Below are positions 1 to 8,923 of a stretch of DNA of 37,632 nt, one piece after another (position 1 is the first letter of the stretch; every line of letters begins with the position of its first letter). The notes beneath the pieces are model-generated. The model made no database searches and was not told where the DNA came from. It saw nothing but the letters and a program-made list of their open reading frames with translations. Source of the DNA: Desulfobulbus alkaliphilus (GTDB taxonomy: Bacteria; Desulfobacterota; Desulfobulbia; Desulfobulbales; Desulfobulbaceae); assembly GCF_016918545.1 (NCBI RefSeq), contig NZ_JAFFQC010000033.1:1-37632 (forward strand), in the 5' to 3' direction. A program made the translations under genes and the position numbers.

Positions 1-80
1 CATAGTAATCAATATGTTACACTATTAACGGCTCTCGTCGTTATTCATGCTCTCATTTTCTTCATGTCTGGAGCATGGTG

Positions 81-107
81 ACAACAACTTGATTTATTGT
101 TGTTTTT
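81..107 (+). terminator. weak terminator-like stem-loop at the window start
   Basis: ACAACAA (81-87) pairs with TTGTTGT (97-103) across a 9-nt AT-rich loop and runs into a short T tract. The stem is AT-only and weak. It could end a gene lying left of the window, but nothing upstream is visible to test this. Confidence 0.2.
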
Positions 108-119
108 GAGTTTTAGTTC

Positions 120-177
120 AGGCACTAATTACAGTAAGATATACCCAAAACAAGAGTCCAGCCGTCACGGATTCAGG
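120..177 (-). repeat. dispersed element, L-end fragment
   Basis: The last ~55 bp of a reverse-oriented copy ends in GTCACGGATTCAGG 16 bp before the glgP start codon. It matches the L third of full copies such as 37065-37282 (ATATACCCAAAACAAGAGTCC core). The R end, the hairpin and the promoter-like -35/-10 part are missing, so this is a truncated relic. Confidence 0.75.
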
Positions 178-193
178 CTCAAGAGAGCAAGCA

Positions 194-2728
194 ATGGAAC
201 CAACCTTGAGCGCCACCTCTGTGCAGGCGGCCCCTACCAATCACAGCTGCGATATCAACAAACTCAAGCGCGCCTTTGCCTATAAACTCTTTTATCAGCA
301 GGGCAAGACGGTGCTCTCGGTGTCCCTCAATGATTATTACCAGGCGGTGGCTCTGACTGTTCGCGACCGTATGCAGCACCTTTTCATCAATTCCACCGAA
401 GCCCAACTGGAAAAAGAAAGTCGACTCGTCTGCTACCTCTCCGCGGAATTCCTTCCCGGCCCGCACCTGTGCAACAGTCTCATCAACCTGGGTTTTTTCA
501 ATGAATTTGCCATTGCCGCCCGGGAGACGGGCCTGGACCTCAAGGCCATCATTGACCAGGAAAAAGAGCCGGGACTGGGCAACGGAGGACTCGGCCGCCT
601 GGCCGCCTGTTATCTCGATTCCCTGGCCACGCAGCAAATTCCGGCCATTGGGTACGGCATCCGTTATGAATTCGGCATGTTCGATCAGGAGATCGTCAAT
701 GGCTGGCAAAAAGAATTCAGCGATCGATGGCTGCAACTTGGCAACCCCTGGGAAGTGAAGAAAGCCGATCTGGTTCAGGAAGTGGGCTTCGGCGGCTGCA
801 CCGAATCCTATGTCAATGGCCAAGGCAATCGCCACCACCGCTGGGTGCCGGCACGGGTGGTGATCGGTATTCCCTACGACACTCCCATTCCCGGCTACAA
901 GGTCAATACGGTCAACACCCTGCGCTTGTGGAGCGCTGAGGCGCCAAAATCCTTTGATTTTCAGGATTTCAATGTTGGCGATTACTTTGGTGCCGTGGCG
1001 GAGAAGATCAGCGCTGAAAATATCACCAAGGTCCTCTATCCCAATGATGAACAATTTCAGGGGAAAAAGCTGCGTCTGGAGCAACAGTACTTTTTTGTCT
1101 GCTGCTCCCTGAAGGATATGATCAGAATGCACCTCTTCTGTCATGACAGTCTGGACAATTTCCACGACAACTTCGCCGTCCAGATCAATGACACCCATCC
1201 AGCGGTGGCCATTCCTGAATTCATGCGCCTGCTCCTTGATGAACATTGCCTGAACTGGGAAGAGGCCTGGGATATCACCACCCGGACATTTTCCTACACC
1301 AACCATACCCTGCTGCCCGAATCCCAGGATAAATGGCCGCTGAGCCTGTTTGGCTCCCTGCTCCCCCGGCACCTGGAGATCATCTTTGAGATCAACCACC
1401 GCTTTCTCGACCAGGTTCGGCTGCGCTATCCAGGAGATGAGACCATTGTCCGCAACCTGTCCATCATTGACGAGTCCGGGCCCCGTTCCCTGCGTATGGC
1501 TCACCTGGCCTGCGTTGGCAGCCAGACCATCAACGGGGTTGCCGCCGTGCACACTCATCTGCTGAAAACATCCTCCTTAGCTGATTTTCATCGTCTCTGG
1601 CCTCAAAAAATCATCAATATCACCAATGGAGTCACACCACGCCGCTGGATGCTGGTCAGCAACCCGCGACTCAGCCAGCTGATCAACGAGGCCATCGGGG
1701 AAGCGTGGATCACCGACCTGACACAGTTGCGCCGTCTGGAACCTCTGGCAGACGATGCCGCCTTCCGCACCGCCTGGCGGCGGGTCAAACAGGAAAACAA
1801 AGAGGATATCGCCGCCTTTGCCCGCGACAGGCACCGGGTCACCCTGGACATCAATGCCCTGTTCGATGTCCAGGTCAAGCGCATTCACGAATACAAACGG
1901 CAGCATCTCAACCTGCTCCATATCATCACCCTCTACAACCGTCTCAAAGCCAACCCCACCCTCGATCTGACACCGAGAGTCTGTATTTTCGGCGGCAAGG
2001 CCGCCCCGGGCTATTTCATGGCCAAGCTGATCATCAAGTGCATCAATGCGGTTGCCGAAGTCGTTAACAACGACCCCGACACCAGGGACCGGCTCCATGT
2101 TTATTTCCTTCCCAACCACAATGTCCAGACCGGCCACTTGGTTTACCCGGTGAGTGATCTCTCCGAACAGATCTCTCTGGCCGGCAAAGAGGCCTCGGGA
2201 ACCGGCAACATGAAATTCGCCCTTAGCGGAGCCGTGACCATCGGCACCGCGGATGGAGCCAATATCGAGATCCGGGAAGAGGTCGGCGAGGACAATTTTT
2301 TTCTTTTCGGTCTGAGTGTCCCCGAGGTGGAACAATTGCAGGCCACCGGCTACCGGCCCGCTGACTACTACCTGAGCGACGACGAATTACGAGCGGCCAT
2401 CGACCTGATCCGATCCGGCCACTTTTCCCACGGTGACCACGATCTGTTTCAACCGCTGCTCACCAATCTACTCGAACACGATCCCTATCTGGTGCTGGCT
2501 GACTACAGATCCTACGTCGATTGCCAGCAACAGGCGGCGGACAGCTACCGCAAACGGGAACAGTGGACGCGGATGTCGATTCTCAACGTCGCCCGTATGG
2601 GAAAATTCTCCTCGGACCGTTCCATCGCCCAATATTGCCGCGAGGTCTGGCGAGTCAAACCTTTCCCCATCGAATTGAAATGGCAGCGCATACCCGAGGG
2701 CGGGATCGTTTTCCCCCGGCTTTCTTGA
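194..2728 (+). CDS. glgP: glycogen/starch/alpha-glucan phosphorylase
   Basis: 844 aa. A PLP-dependent enzyme of the cytoplasm that cleaves alpha-1,4-glucan with phosphate, giving glucose-1-phosphate. Seen directly: the EPGLGNGGLGRLAACYLDS block near residues 124-142, and the C-terminal signature GTGNMKFALSGAVTIGTADG with the PLP-binding lysine at about K674. Length is typical of the GT35 family (about 800-850 aa). The ATG at 194 has only a weak purine-rich GAGAG upstream, but the N-terminal sequence leading into the conserved core supports it. It is followed 134 bp later by pckG on the same strand, with no clear terminator between, so co-transcription is possible. A relic of the dispersed element lies directly upstream. 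Together with PEP carboxykinase and transketolase downstream, the context is storage glucan mobilisation and gluconeogenic carbon flow. The family call is secure; the preferred glucan cannot be read from sequence. Confidence 0.97.
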   Translation: MEPTLSATSVQAAPTNHSCDINKLKRAFAYKLFYQQGKTVLSVSLNDYYQAVALTVRDRMQHLFINSTEAQLEKESRLVCYLSAEFLPGPHLCNSLINLGFFNEFAIAARETGLDLKAIIDQEKEPGLGNGGLGRLAACYLDSLATQQIPAIGYGIRYEFGMFDQEIVNGWQKEFSDRWLQLGNPWEVKKADLVQEVGFGGCTESYVNGQGNRHHRWVPARVVIGIPYDTPIPGYKVNTVNTLRLWSAEAPKSFDFQDFNVGDYFGAVAEKISAENITKVLYPNDEQFQGKKLRLEQQYFFVCCSLKDMIRMHLFCHDSLDNFHDNFAVQINDTHPAVAIPEFMRLLLDEHCLNWEEAWDITTRTFSYTNHTLLPESQDKWPLSLFGSLLPRHLEIIFEINHRFLDQVRLRYPGDETIVRNLSIIDESGPRSLRMAHLACVGSQTINGVAAVHTHLLKTSSLADFHRLWPQKIINITNGVTPRRWMLVSNPRLSQLINEAIGEAWITDLTQLRRLEPLADDAAFRTAWRRVKQENKEDIAAFARDRHRVTLDINALFDVQVKRIHEYKRQHLNLLHIITLYNRLKANPTLDLTPRVCIFGGKAAPGYFMAKLIIKCINAVAEVVNNDPDTRDRLHVYFLPNHNVQTGHLVYPVSDLSEQISLAGKEASGTGNMKFALSGAVTIGTADGANIEIREEVGEDNFFLFGLSVPEVEQLQATGYRPADYYLSDDELRAAIDLIRSGHFSHGDHDLFQPLLTNLLEHDPYLVLADYRSYVDCQQQAADSYRKREQWTRMSILNVARMGKFSSDRSIAQYCREVWRVKPFPIELKWQRIPEGGIVFPRLS

Positions 2729-2853
2729 AAAACATCCTCAACACTGCATTCTTATTTGCGTATTCGGCAAATTCGAGCTAAAAAAAGTACTTTACAAACT
2801 TGTAACTGGTATTTCCGCAGTGATTCTAGAGAAATTCAAGAGCAAAATCCCAT

Positions 2854-2858
2854 GGAGG
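2854..2858 (+). promoter_or_regulatory. strong ribosome binding site of pckG
   Basis: GGAGG 4 nt before the ATG at 2863 fixes the pckG start. It is the strongest Shine-Dalgarno sequence in this part of the window. Confidence 0.75.
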
Positions 2859-2862
2859 CAGG

Positions 2863-4797
2863 ATGTTGGAGTTCAAGAAAGGGGTTGATATTTTATCAAC
2901 GGTAGGCGGCGTCGCAACCATAAGCGAAGCACAAAAACTGTTCGCACAGCAGCTGGACGAGGAGCACCTCGCCCGACTGGCCAGGATAACCAACCAGGAG
3001 GCACTGCTCAAGGTCGCTAACGCCATCGCCATGTGCAAACCGGATCGTGTTTTCATCCACACCGGCAGTGAAGAGGACCGGAAAACAATCCGCGGCATGA
3101 GTCTGGAAAAAGGTGAGGAAACGTCGCTGGCCATACCGGACCACACCTATCACTTCGATCTGCCCGAAGATCAGGGACGGATGGTGAATCAGACCTTTTA
3201 TATCGTCAATCAAGATGAGCAGGTCTCTTCCCTGGCAAAAAAAGAACTGCGGTCTGAATCCCACGCCTACATCGACACGAACATGCGTGGCATCATGCAG
3301 GGCAAAACCATGTTCGTCGGCTTCTACAGCCGTGGTCCGGTGGGCGCCCAGGCCTCCATTCCCGCCATCGAGATTTCCAGCTCGACCTATGTCATGCACT
3401 CCGCGGAACTGCTCTATCGCAACTGCTATGCGGATTTTGACCGGGAAGTCGCCCGGCGGGGTGAGTTTTTCACCAATGTCCACTCCGAAGGTTCGCATCG
3501 TTCCGAAGATATCCCCAGGGCGCGCATCTATATGGACCGCAGTTGGCAGACCACCTTTTCAACCTTCTGCACCTATGCCGGCAACACCCTGCTGATGAAA
3601 AAAGGCAACCACCGTTTTGCCTCCGATTGCGCCATCTACAAACGAAACGGCCAGGAACTTTCCGAACATATGTTCATCACCGGCATCACCGGGCCGGGGG
3701 GGCGGAAAACGTTTTTTGCCGGTGCCGCACCCTCGGGATGCGGCAAGACCACGACAGCCATGGTCGGCGACGATTTCATCGGCGACGACCTGGCTCAGAT
3801 GTGGATCGAAGAAGATGGCACTTTGCGGGCCGTCAACCCGGAAGTAGGGATTTTCGGCATCATCGAGGATGTCAACTATGAGGGCGACCCGTACCTGATG
3901 AAGTGTCTGCGCGAGCCGGGGGCAGAGGTGATCTTTTCCAACGTGCTGATTGACGACCAGGGAAAACCGCGCTGGGTCGGCGATGGTGAACCGCCACCGG
4001 AACGAGGAATCAATTTCCAGGGTGAATGGACCAGGGAGATGACCGGGGTGCCCATGTCCCACCCCAACTCACGCTGCACGCTGATGGCCAAAGGGGTACG
4101 CAACCACAATGAGGCCATCAACAATGATCCGGCCGGTATCGTCATCAAAGTGATCACCTACTCCGGTCGCGACAGCAACACCATGCCGCCGATCTGGGTG
4201 GCGAAAACCATGGATGCCGGTGTTGCTATCGGCGCCTCGATTGTCTCCAAGGCAACGGCGGCCGAAATCGGCGCCAGCGGTGTCAATCGTCAGCCGTGGG
4301 CGAACACCCCCTTTGTCGCGGGCAGCCTGGCAGACTATCTCGACGCTCAGTTCAACTTTTACGGCAACAGCAAGATACGCTATAAGCCAGTCATGGCCGG
4401 ATTGAACTATTTCCTCACCCATGACGCCAGGGGTGGCAGCGGCAAAGGCCTTTTGGGAGAAAAAAAGGATGTCCACGTCTGGCTGGGCTGGCTCGAACTG
4501 TTCACCCATGGTGAGGTCCAGGGCATTGAGACACCCATCGGACTGATCCCCAGGTACGATGACCTGAAACGACTGTTCAGGGAAAAAATCAACAAGGAGT
4601 ATCCCGAAACCCTCTACACCATGCAGTTCTCGCTCTATATCGACAACATAATTACCCGGATCGACCTGCAGGAGGCCGCATGGCGGAAGGAAAAGGGGGC
4701 CTCGGAGAGACTTTTCGCGGTCTATAGCGAACAAAGAAACGGCCTTGCAGCCCTCAAGGCAACCCGGGGCGAGGTGGTCAGGCCTCAGGACCTGTAA
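2863..4797 (+). CDS. pckG: phosphoenolpyruvate carboxykinase (GTP)
   Basis: 644 aa. Interconverts oxaloacetate + GTP and PEP + CO2 + GDP, the entry to gluconeogenesis, in the cytoplasm. The P-loop APSGCGKTTT lies at residues 289-298, with C293 at the position of the hyper-reactive cysteine typical of the GTP-dependent family (PSACGKT in animals) and K295 as the nucleotide lysine. Other family blocks are visible: EDVNYEGDPYLMKCL, IFSNVLID, SHPNSRCTLMAKG, and a C-terminal nucleotide-site region rich in Gly and aromatic residues. The P-loop wording (SGCGKTTTAM) is closer to archaeal-type GTP enzymes than to the vertebrate one. Start fixed by GGAGG. A strong bidirectional terminator follows 80 bp downstream. 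ATP-type PckA is excluded because its characteristic motifs are absent. Confidence 0.95.
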   Translation: MLEFKKGVDILSTVGGVATISEAQKLFAQQLDEEHLARLARITNQEALLKVANAIAMCKPDRVFIHTGSEEDRKTIRGMSLEKGEETSLAIPDHTYHFDLPEDQGRMVNQTFYIVNQDEQVSSLAKKELRSESHAYIDTNMRGIMQGKTMFVGFYSRGPVGAQASIPAIEISSSTYVMHSAELLYRNCYADFDREVARRGEFFTNVHSEGSHRSEDIPRARIYMDRSWQTTFSTFCTYAGNTLLMKKGNHRFASDCAIYKRNGQELSEHMFITGITGPGGRKTFFAGAAPSGCGKTTTAMVGDDFIGDDLAQMWIEEDGTLRAVNPEVGIFGIIEDVNYEGDPYLMKCLREPGAEVIFSNVLIDDQGKPRWVGDGEPPPERGINFQGEWTREMTGVPMSHPNSRCTLMAKGVRNHNEAINNDPAGIVIKVITYSGRDSNTMPPIWVAKTMDAGVAIGASIVSKATAAEIGASGVNRQPWANTPFVAGSLADYLDAQFNFYGNSKIRYKPVMAGLNYFLTHDARGGSGKGLLGEKKDVHVWLGWLELFTHGEVQGIETPIGLIPRYDDLKRLFREKINKEYPETLYTMQFSLYIDNIITRIDLQEAAWRKEKGASERLFAVYSEQRNGLAALKATRGEVVRPQDL

Positions 4798-4877
4798 CCC
4801 CTTTTGCCCATGAACGACCGCAGCACAGATGCGCGGAACCGATTCCCGCCAAGAACCGGGTCTCAGGGCACATAACC

Positions 4878-4919
4878 AAAAAACCCGCGTAGCTTCCTGG
4901 GAAGCAACGCGGGTTTTTT
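4878..4919. terminator. bidirectional intrinsic terminator between pckG and transketolase
   Basis: ACCCGCGT (4883-4890) pairs with ACGCGGGT (4907-4914), and the inner GCTTCC/GGAAGC extends the stem. An A run precedes and a T run follows, so it can work on both strands. It sits in the 145-bp gap between the convergent pckG and transketolase genes and can serve both. Confidence 0.93.
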
Positions 4920-4942
4920 GAAGGGTGCCGCGGAACAGTCAC

Positions 4943-6835
4943 TCAGCTGTTGTGCATCCGCATCACCTGCTCACGGATGGCATCCGTGCCCATCCCCTGA
5001 TAAGGAATCTGTTCGGACAATCCGCCCGCTCCGTCTTTCCATGACCCCATATACCCGTACTTCGGTGTATAGCCACGCTCCAGCAACCAGGTCCCATAGC
5101 GAATCCCCAATCCGGTTTTCACGTTCTGCGTTTCCACCACCAGCACCGAGGGGCTGGAGCCGACAAGGGCCAGCATGCTTTCATCCACCACATTGAGGAC
5201 CGGCTTGTTGATCAGGCCGATGTGCACTCCCTCCTCCCGCAGCAGCTCAACCACATGGAGGCAGCGATAGAGCATTTCACCGTAAGAGACAATATAACCG
5301 TGGCGGCCTTCCCGAATCACTTCATCACGGTCGGCAGCAAAGGTATAGCCCGCCTCAAAAAACCTGTTCCCCTGCTCGTTGAGAATAAACGGGGTGCCGG
5401 ATCGGGTTGAATAGATGAAGCGCAGCCCCGGGTCATGGAAGACGGAGCGAAGAACCGCTTCCAACTGGAGGGTGTCAGCGGGAAAGTAGAGCCGGGTCCG
5501 GTCATGCTCAGCCAGGCCATTGTCGGCAAAGAAGTTATTGAGACCAAAATGGCAGGTATTGTCCGCCATGTCATCGACCCCGGAATGGGAAAAATGGGCA
5601 AGGACATTGGCCTGATTGAGCCGGGCCATGGTAATCTCGGAAATCACCATTTCCTGGAAAGCGGAAAAGGTTCCGTAGATTCCCTGTTTACCGGGTATGG
5701 AGCCGAATCCGGCGGCCACGGAAAAATTGTTCCGCTCCATAATGCCACCGTGAACATACACCTCGGGACAGTTCTTGCGGATATGGTGCAGGCCACAGGA
5801 ACCCTCCAGATCAGAATCCACCACCAGGACCCGCTCAACAGGGTTGTTCAGTCCCTTAATGAGATCTGCAACGATCCGGCCGAATGCATCACGATTTTTG
5901 TCCGACTCCGGCGAACTGCCCCGATAGAGAACCTTTCCGCCCTTGGTCGGTTCTTCCTTGAGCAGGGCCACCGCGGCATCCCGCCCTTTGGCAGTGAGAT
6001 ATTCAATGGCCATGGGCACGGGGATGACATCATGCCCCTTGGGTAAGCCTTCGATGCCAGGCACCCCGACCGCCATCGGTCGTTTAATGACCACCGCCAC
6101 CGGCCCTGGAGTCACGATGGCTTTGTGTATACAGGCAAAGAGTGCGTCGATATCCTCACCGTCGCAGGTGCTGGTTGTCAAGCCATGGCCGGCAAGGGTA
6201 CGGGCCAGATCATACCCTGGCATATAGACACTGGGATGCCCGGCGATGGTGACGTTATTGTCGTCCACCAGCAGCTTGACCGACAACCCACGGGCCACGG
6301 CATACCTGGCCGCTTCGGCATCCCCCCCCTCCTGCTGCGATCCGTCACTGCCGAACAGAAACACCGTCTGCCCGGGATGGGCTTCAGCAACACCGTTGAC
6401 ATGACTCCAGAGGTGACCGAGGCGGCCAGAACTGAAAAAAATGCCGTTCTCCTCTTGACGTTCCGGATGGCCGTAGAGCCCCTGACCGAACTCGCGATAA
6501 TGCAGGAGCCACTCCGCGGGTTGAAAGCCGTTGAGTACCGCCATCAGGTACTGGATGGCAACCCGGTGTCCGGCTTCGTCAAAATAGACGGGATAACAGG
6601 ACCCTGTTCCTTTGATAAAACCGTCGGCAATGAGCAGTTCAGGGACAATGTCATAGGCACCCCCGGTGTGACCGCCCAATCCTTTGGTGTTGGCCAGGGC
6701 GGTAAAAAAAACAATGCTGTCGCGTGCCAGACGAATATTTTCCAGCAAAGTCGCCCGTTGTTCGGTACTCAATGCTGTTTGGTCCGTGGTGAGGCTCACC
6801 GGTGTATATGCCGACAAATCAATAGGGAAATTCAT
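4943..6835 (-). CDS. tkt: transketolase family protein
   Basis: 630 aa from the ATG at 6835, chosen because AGGAT lies 8 nt upstream and the extra 38 residues of the longer frame look non-coding. A thiamine-diphosphate enzyme moving two-carbon ketol units between sugar phosphates in the non-oxidative pentose phosphate pathway. Seen: GGHTGGAYD (about 54-62), GHPERQEENG (about 122-131), and the ThDP/metal motif GSDG (162-165) with DNN (192-194). Central pyrimidine-binding and C-terminal domains follow (GIMERNNFSVAAGFGS region). Overall length fits transketolase. The usual GPLGQG is GRLGHL here, so it is a divergent member and a specialised ketolase is possible. Monocistronic: convergent with pckG through a shared terminator, with a 427-bp gap upstream. 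Confidence 0.85.
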   Translation of the reverse strand: MNFPIDLSAYTPVSLTTDQTALSTEQRATLLENIRLARDSIVFFTALANTKGLGGHTGGAYDIVPELLIADGFIKGTGSCYPVYFDEAGHRVAIQYLMAVLNGFQPAEWLLHYREFGQGLYGHPERQEENGIFFSSGRLGHLWSHVNGVAEAHPGQTVFLFGSDGSQQEGGDAEAARYAVARGLSVKLLVDDNNVTIAGHPSVYMPGYDLARTLAGHGLTTSTCDGEDIDALFACIHKAIVTPGPVAVVIKRPMAVGVPGIEGLPKGHDVIPVPMAIEYLTAKGRDAAVALLKEEPTKGGKVLYRGSSPESDKNRDAFGRIVADLIKGLNNPVERVLVVDSDLEGSCGLHHIRKNCPEVYVHGGIMERNNFSVAAGFGSIPGKQGIYGTFSAFQEMVISEITMARLNQANVLAHFSHSGVDDMADNTCHFGLNNFFADNGLAEHDRTRLYFPADTLQLEAVLRSVFHDPGLRFIYSTRSGTPFILNEQGNRFFEAGYTFAADRDEVIREGRHGYIVSYGEMLYRCLHVVELLREEGVHIGLINKPVLNVVDESMLALVGSSPSVLVVETQNVKTGLGIRYGTWLLERGYTPKYGYMGSWKDGAGGLSEQIPYQGMGTDAIREQVMRMHNS

Positions 6836-7065
6836 AATAGATCCTGAAAGGTGAAAAGTATAATCCAGTATGCCCCTGACAGGCGCCATCTGCCCGCCGT
6901 TGGATGCAAAAAATATCTGCACTGATAACAGAATTGGCAGATTCCGCAAGGATGTTCTTGAACCGGATCACCGCTCAACAGCTGTTCATGGCTCGCAGGG
7001 CTGATGGGCGGTATCCTTGCAAATCGGAGACAACAGGTTTACAATCATGAGCCGATTAGAGGTTG

Positions 7066-7095
7066 CCCGCAAACAAGCGTGCCACGGATCCAGCC
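7066..7095 (-). repeat. decayed L end of the dispersed element (tentative)
   Basis: AAACAAGCG followed by CACGGATCCAG resembles the L-terminal part of reverse-oriented copies (AAAACAAG...TCACGGATTCAGG) with about 9 bases missing. Upstream sequence cannot be aligned with confidence. The flanking part of the 6836-7262 gap holds no gene I can support. Confidence 0.35.
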
Positions 7096-7138
7096 TGCGC
7101 TGCGACCGCATCCCCGCATCCCTGCTACCGAACAGGAT

Positions 7139-7155
7139 CCTGAATCCGTGACGGC
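7139..7155 (+). repeat. solo L terminus of the dispersed element
   Basis: CCTGAATCCGTGACGG is a perfect L end, but no matching R end follows before the next gene. A truncated copy. Confidence 0.55.
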
Positions 7156-7262
7156 GGTACCAACCTGCAGGTCAGCAACAAACCCGCTCATTCCCGGCAG
7201 CAAACCAACAGGTTTTCCCAAGAAGATTGGTTCCTCGGGTGACACCTCATACAGGGATTTTC

Positions 7263-7550
7263 ATGAAGACGATCTGGAAATACGAACTGCAGCCCAACCG
7301 TATACAGACCCTCCCCATACCCTTCGGCGGCCATATCCTGACTGTGCAGACCAAAGGAGACAACGCCCCGCTCATGTGGGTCCTGGTTGACCCCGAAATG
7401 CCGGTTCAGGATCGACATCTCGGTATCTTTACCACCAATACCGAAGTCCCTGACAATCCCGGACGCTACATCAACACCTTCGTCATCTACGATGGCATGC
7501 TTGAATTCCACCTCTTCGAGATGGAGACGATGCCACCGGAAGAGTCCTGA
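7263..7550 (+). CDS. small DUF7352-like protein
   Basis: 95 aa from the ATG at 7263 (MKTIWKYELQ...), preceded by AGGG. This start is preferred over an in-frame upstream non-ATG start at 7227 because family members begin MKTIWK. The pattern is alternating hydrophobic strands with MWVLVDPEMP and a C-terminal FHLFE. I recognise it as resembling the DUF7352 family of small beta-rich proteins, which occur both in phages and on chromosomes. No catalytic residues are evident and no function is assigned. It stands alone, surrounded by decayed copies of the dispersed element, with purU convergent downstream. Confidence 0.75.
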   Translation: MKTIWKYELQPNRIQTLPIPFGGHILTVQTKGDNAPLMWVLVDPEMPVQDRHLGIFTTNTEVPDNPGRYINTFVIYDGMLEFHLFEMETMPPEES

Positions 7551-7560
7551 CAGACAGTTT

Positions 7561-7579
7561 CCTGGGTCCGTGATTCAGG
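7561..7579. repeat. collapsed footprint of the dispersed element (ends fused)
   Basis: CCTGGGTCCGTGATTCAGG is an R-type end running directly into the last bases of an L end (...GATTCAGG), as if everything between the two inverted repeats had been lost. It lies 10 bp after the stop of the preceding gene. No flanking duplication is visible. Confidence 0.5.
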
Positions 7580-7740
7580 AAAGTGGGAGAGGACCTGCTC
7601 ATTAAGTACGACAAAAAAAGATGGTCCTGGTCCTTGCGGGCTCTGCTCCCAGCAAAGGGTAACCGATCATCCGATCACGGGTTTGAGCCTGCGTGATGTA
7701 TCACAGGCCTGCAGGGCACACGGTTTCAGCTGCCCCGGTT

Positions 7741-7865
7741 GTGTGCAGACGTGGCACCACGAAGGGCGGCGGAGCAGGTCTGCTAGAAAAATTCTTCCCG
7801 GAACGAGAGGGTTATTACAGTAATATAAAACCCGAACTGCAGCCAACTCGTTACGGATCCAGGGG
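7741..7865 (-). repeat. decayed reverse copy of the dispersed element
   Basis: CGAAGGGCGGCGG at about 7770 matches the conserved small-hairpin segment. TTATTACAGTAATATAAAACC (in two parts around 7811-7831) and the terminal TTACGGATCCAGG (7853-7865) match the L half. The centre is too diverged to align. It lies 35 bp beyond the purU stop and accounts for most of the otherwise empty 7551-7900 gap. Confidence 0.45.
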
Positions 7866-7900
7866 ATTGCCTGTGATCATTGACCAGCAGAGAGGTCGAT

Positions 7901-8782
7901 TCAGCTGAAAACCAGGGTCCGGTTCTGATAAACGAGAATCTGCCGTTGCAGGTGATGGTAAACCGATCGGGACAGGATGACTTTTTCCAGGTCCCGACCT
8001 TTCCGCACCATATCCGCTACCGAGTCGGCATGACTGACCCGAATGATGTCCTGAGCGATAATGGGGCCGGCGTCCAATTCTTCTGTGACGTAATGGCTGG
8101 TGGCACCGATAAGCTTGACCCCCCGCTCAAAGGCTGAATGATAGGGTCGGGAACCGGGAAAGGCGGGAAGAAAGGAGTGATGGATGTTGATGATCCGATT
8201 TTGATAGTGCTGGATGAACTCACTGGACAATATCTGCATATACCTGGCCAGGGTAATGAATTCCACCTTGTGCTTCTTCAGGAGTTCCAGTTGAGCCTGT
8301 TCCTGGTCCCGCTTATTGTCTCCATTGATTTCAAAAAAATGAAATTCAACGCCAAACTGCCTGGCCACGGGTTCGAGATCGGCATGGTTACTGATGATCA
8401 GCGGTATTTCCACCTTTAACTCGCCGGATTTCCAGCGGGAGAGGATATCATAAAGGCAATGGGGCATTTTTGAGACAAAAATAGCCATCCGCGGAATTTC
8501 ATGAGAAAAGTGCAGCTGCCATTTCATATCGTACTTCTTGGCGATGAGCGTATCAAAATATTCCCCGATCTTTTCATTAGGAATAATGAACTGATCCAGT
8601 TCCCATTCGATCCGCATGAAAAAAACCTCCCGCGATAAATCGACATGCTGGCCGAGGAAGGTAATGTTCCCATTGTTTTTATAAATAAATTCGCTGACTG
8701 CGGCGACAATGCCTTTGCTGTCAGGGCAATGGATAAGGAGAATGGCTGTGGCTGGACACGGGCTGGAGTTTATGGAGTTCAT
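7901..8782 (-). CDS. purU: formyltetrahydrofolate deformylase
   Basis: 293 aa from the ATG at 8782, which has AGGATCAA directly upstream; the longer frame to 8827 lacks a ribosome site. It hydrolyses 10-formyl-tetrahydrofolate to formate and tetrahydrofolate, balancing one-carbon pools and supplying formate to formate-dependent purine synthesis. An N-terminal ACT-like regulatory domain (about 10-90) precedes a formyltransferase-fold domain. The catalytic Asn-x-His...Asp set is visible as N199, H201 (in NIHHSFLPAFPG) and D237 (in EELDAGPII), which separates it from an inactive paralogue. About 157 bp upstream lies a forward element whose L end points towards this gene. guaBA nearby fits a purine theme, but the genes are not in one operon. 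Confidence 0.95.
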   Translation of the reverse strand: MNSINSSPCPATAILLIHCPDSKGIVAAVSEFIYKNNGNITFLGQHVDLSREVFFMRIEWELDQFIIPNEKIGEYFDTLIAKKYDMKWQLHFSHEIPRMAIFVSKMPHCLYDILSRWKSGELKVEIPLIISNHADLEPVARQFGVEFHFFEINGDNKRDQEQAQLELLKKHKVEFITLARYMQILSSEFIQHYQNRIINIHHSFLPAFPGSRPYHSAFERGVKLIGATSHYVTEELDAGPIIAQDIIRVSHADSVADMVRKGRDLEKVILSRSVYHHLQRQILVYQNRTLVFS

Positions 8783-8840
8783 TTGATCCTGGTCATTGGA
8801 AACACTGGTGATCGGAGAATAGGGCAATCATTCCCATAAA

Positions 8841-8852
8841 GTAACGAGTTAC
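8841..8852. promoter_or_regulatory. short palindrome upstream of purU
   Basis: GTAACGAGTTAC is a 12-bp inverted repeat 59 bp before the purU start. Its place suggests an operator, but only a single copy is seen, so this is tentative. Confidence 0.2.
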
Positions 8853-8923
8853 GGAATAAATTCATAGCATATCCGCATCCATCAGCTTGCGCAAGTCGTG
8901 ATTACCATCACCGTTTTTTTTAT

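Noticed and set aside
179-1558. 459-aa open frame antisense to glgP
   Set aside because: Exact shadow of a conserved enzyme in the opposite frame; no family resemblance and no ribosome site. The same holds for the long frame antisense to guaB (12431-13804) and the one antisense to rpsA (16830-17912).
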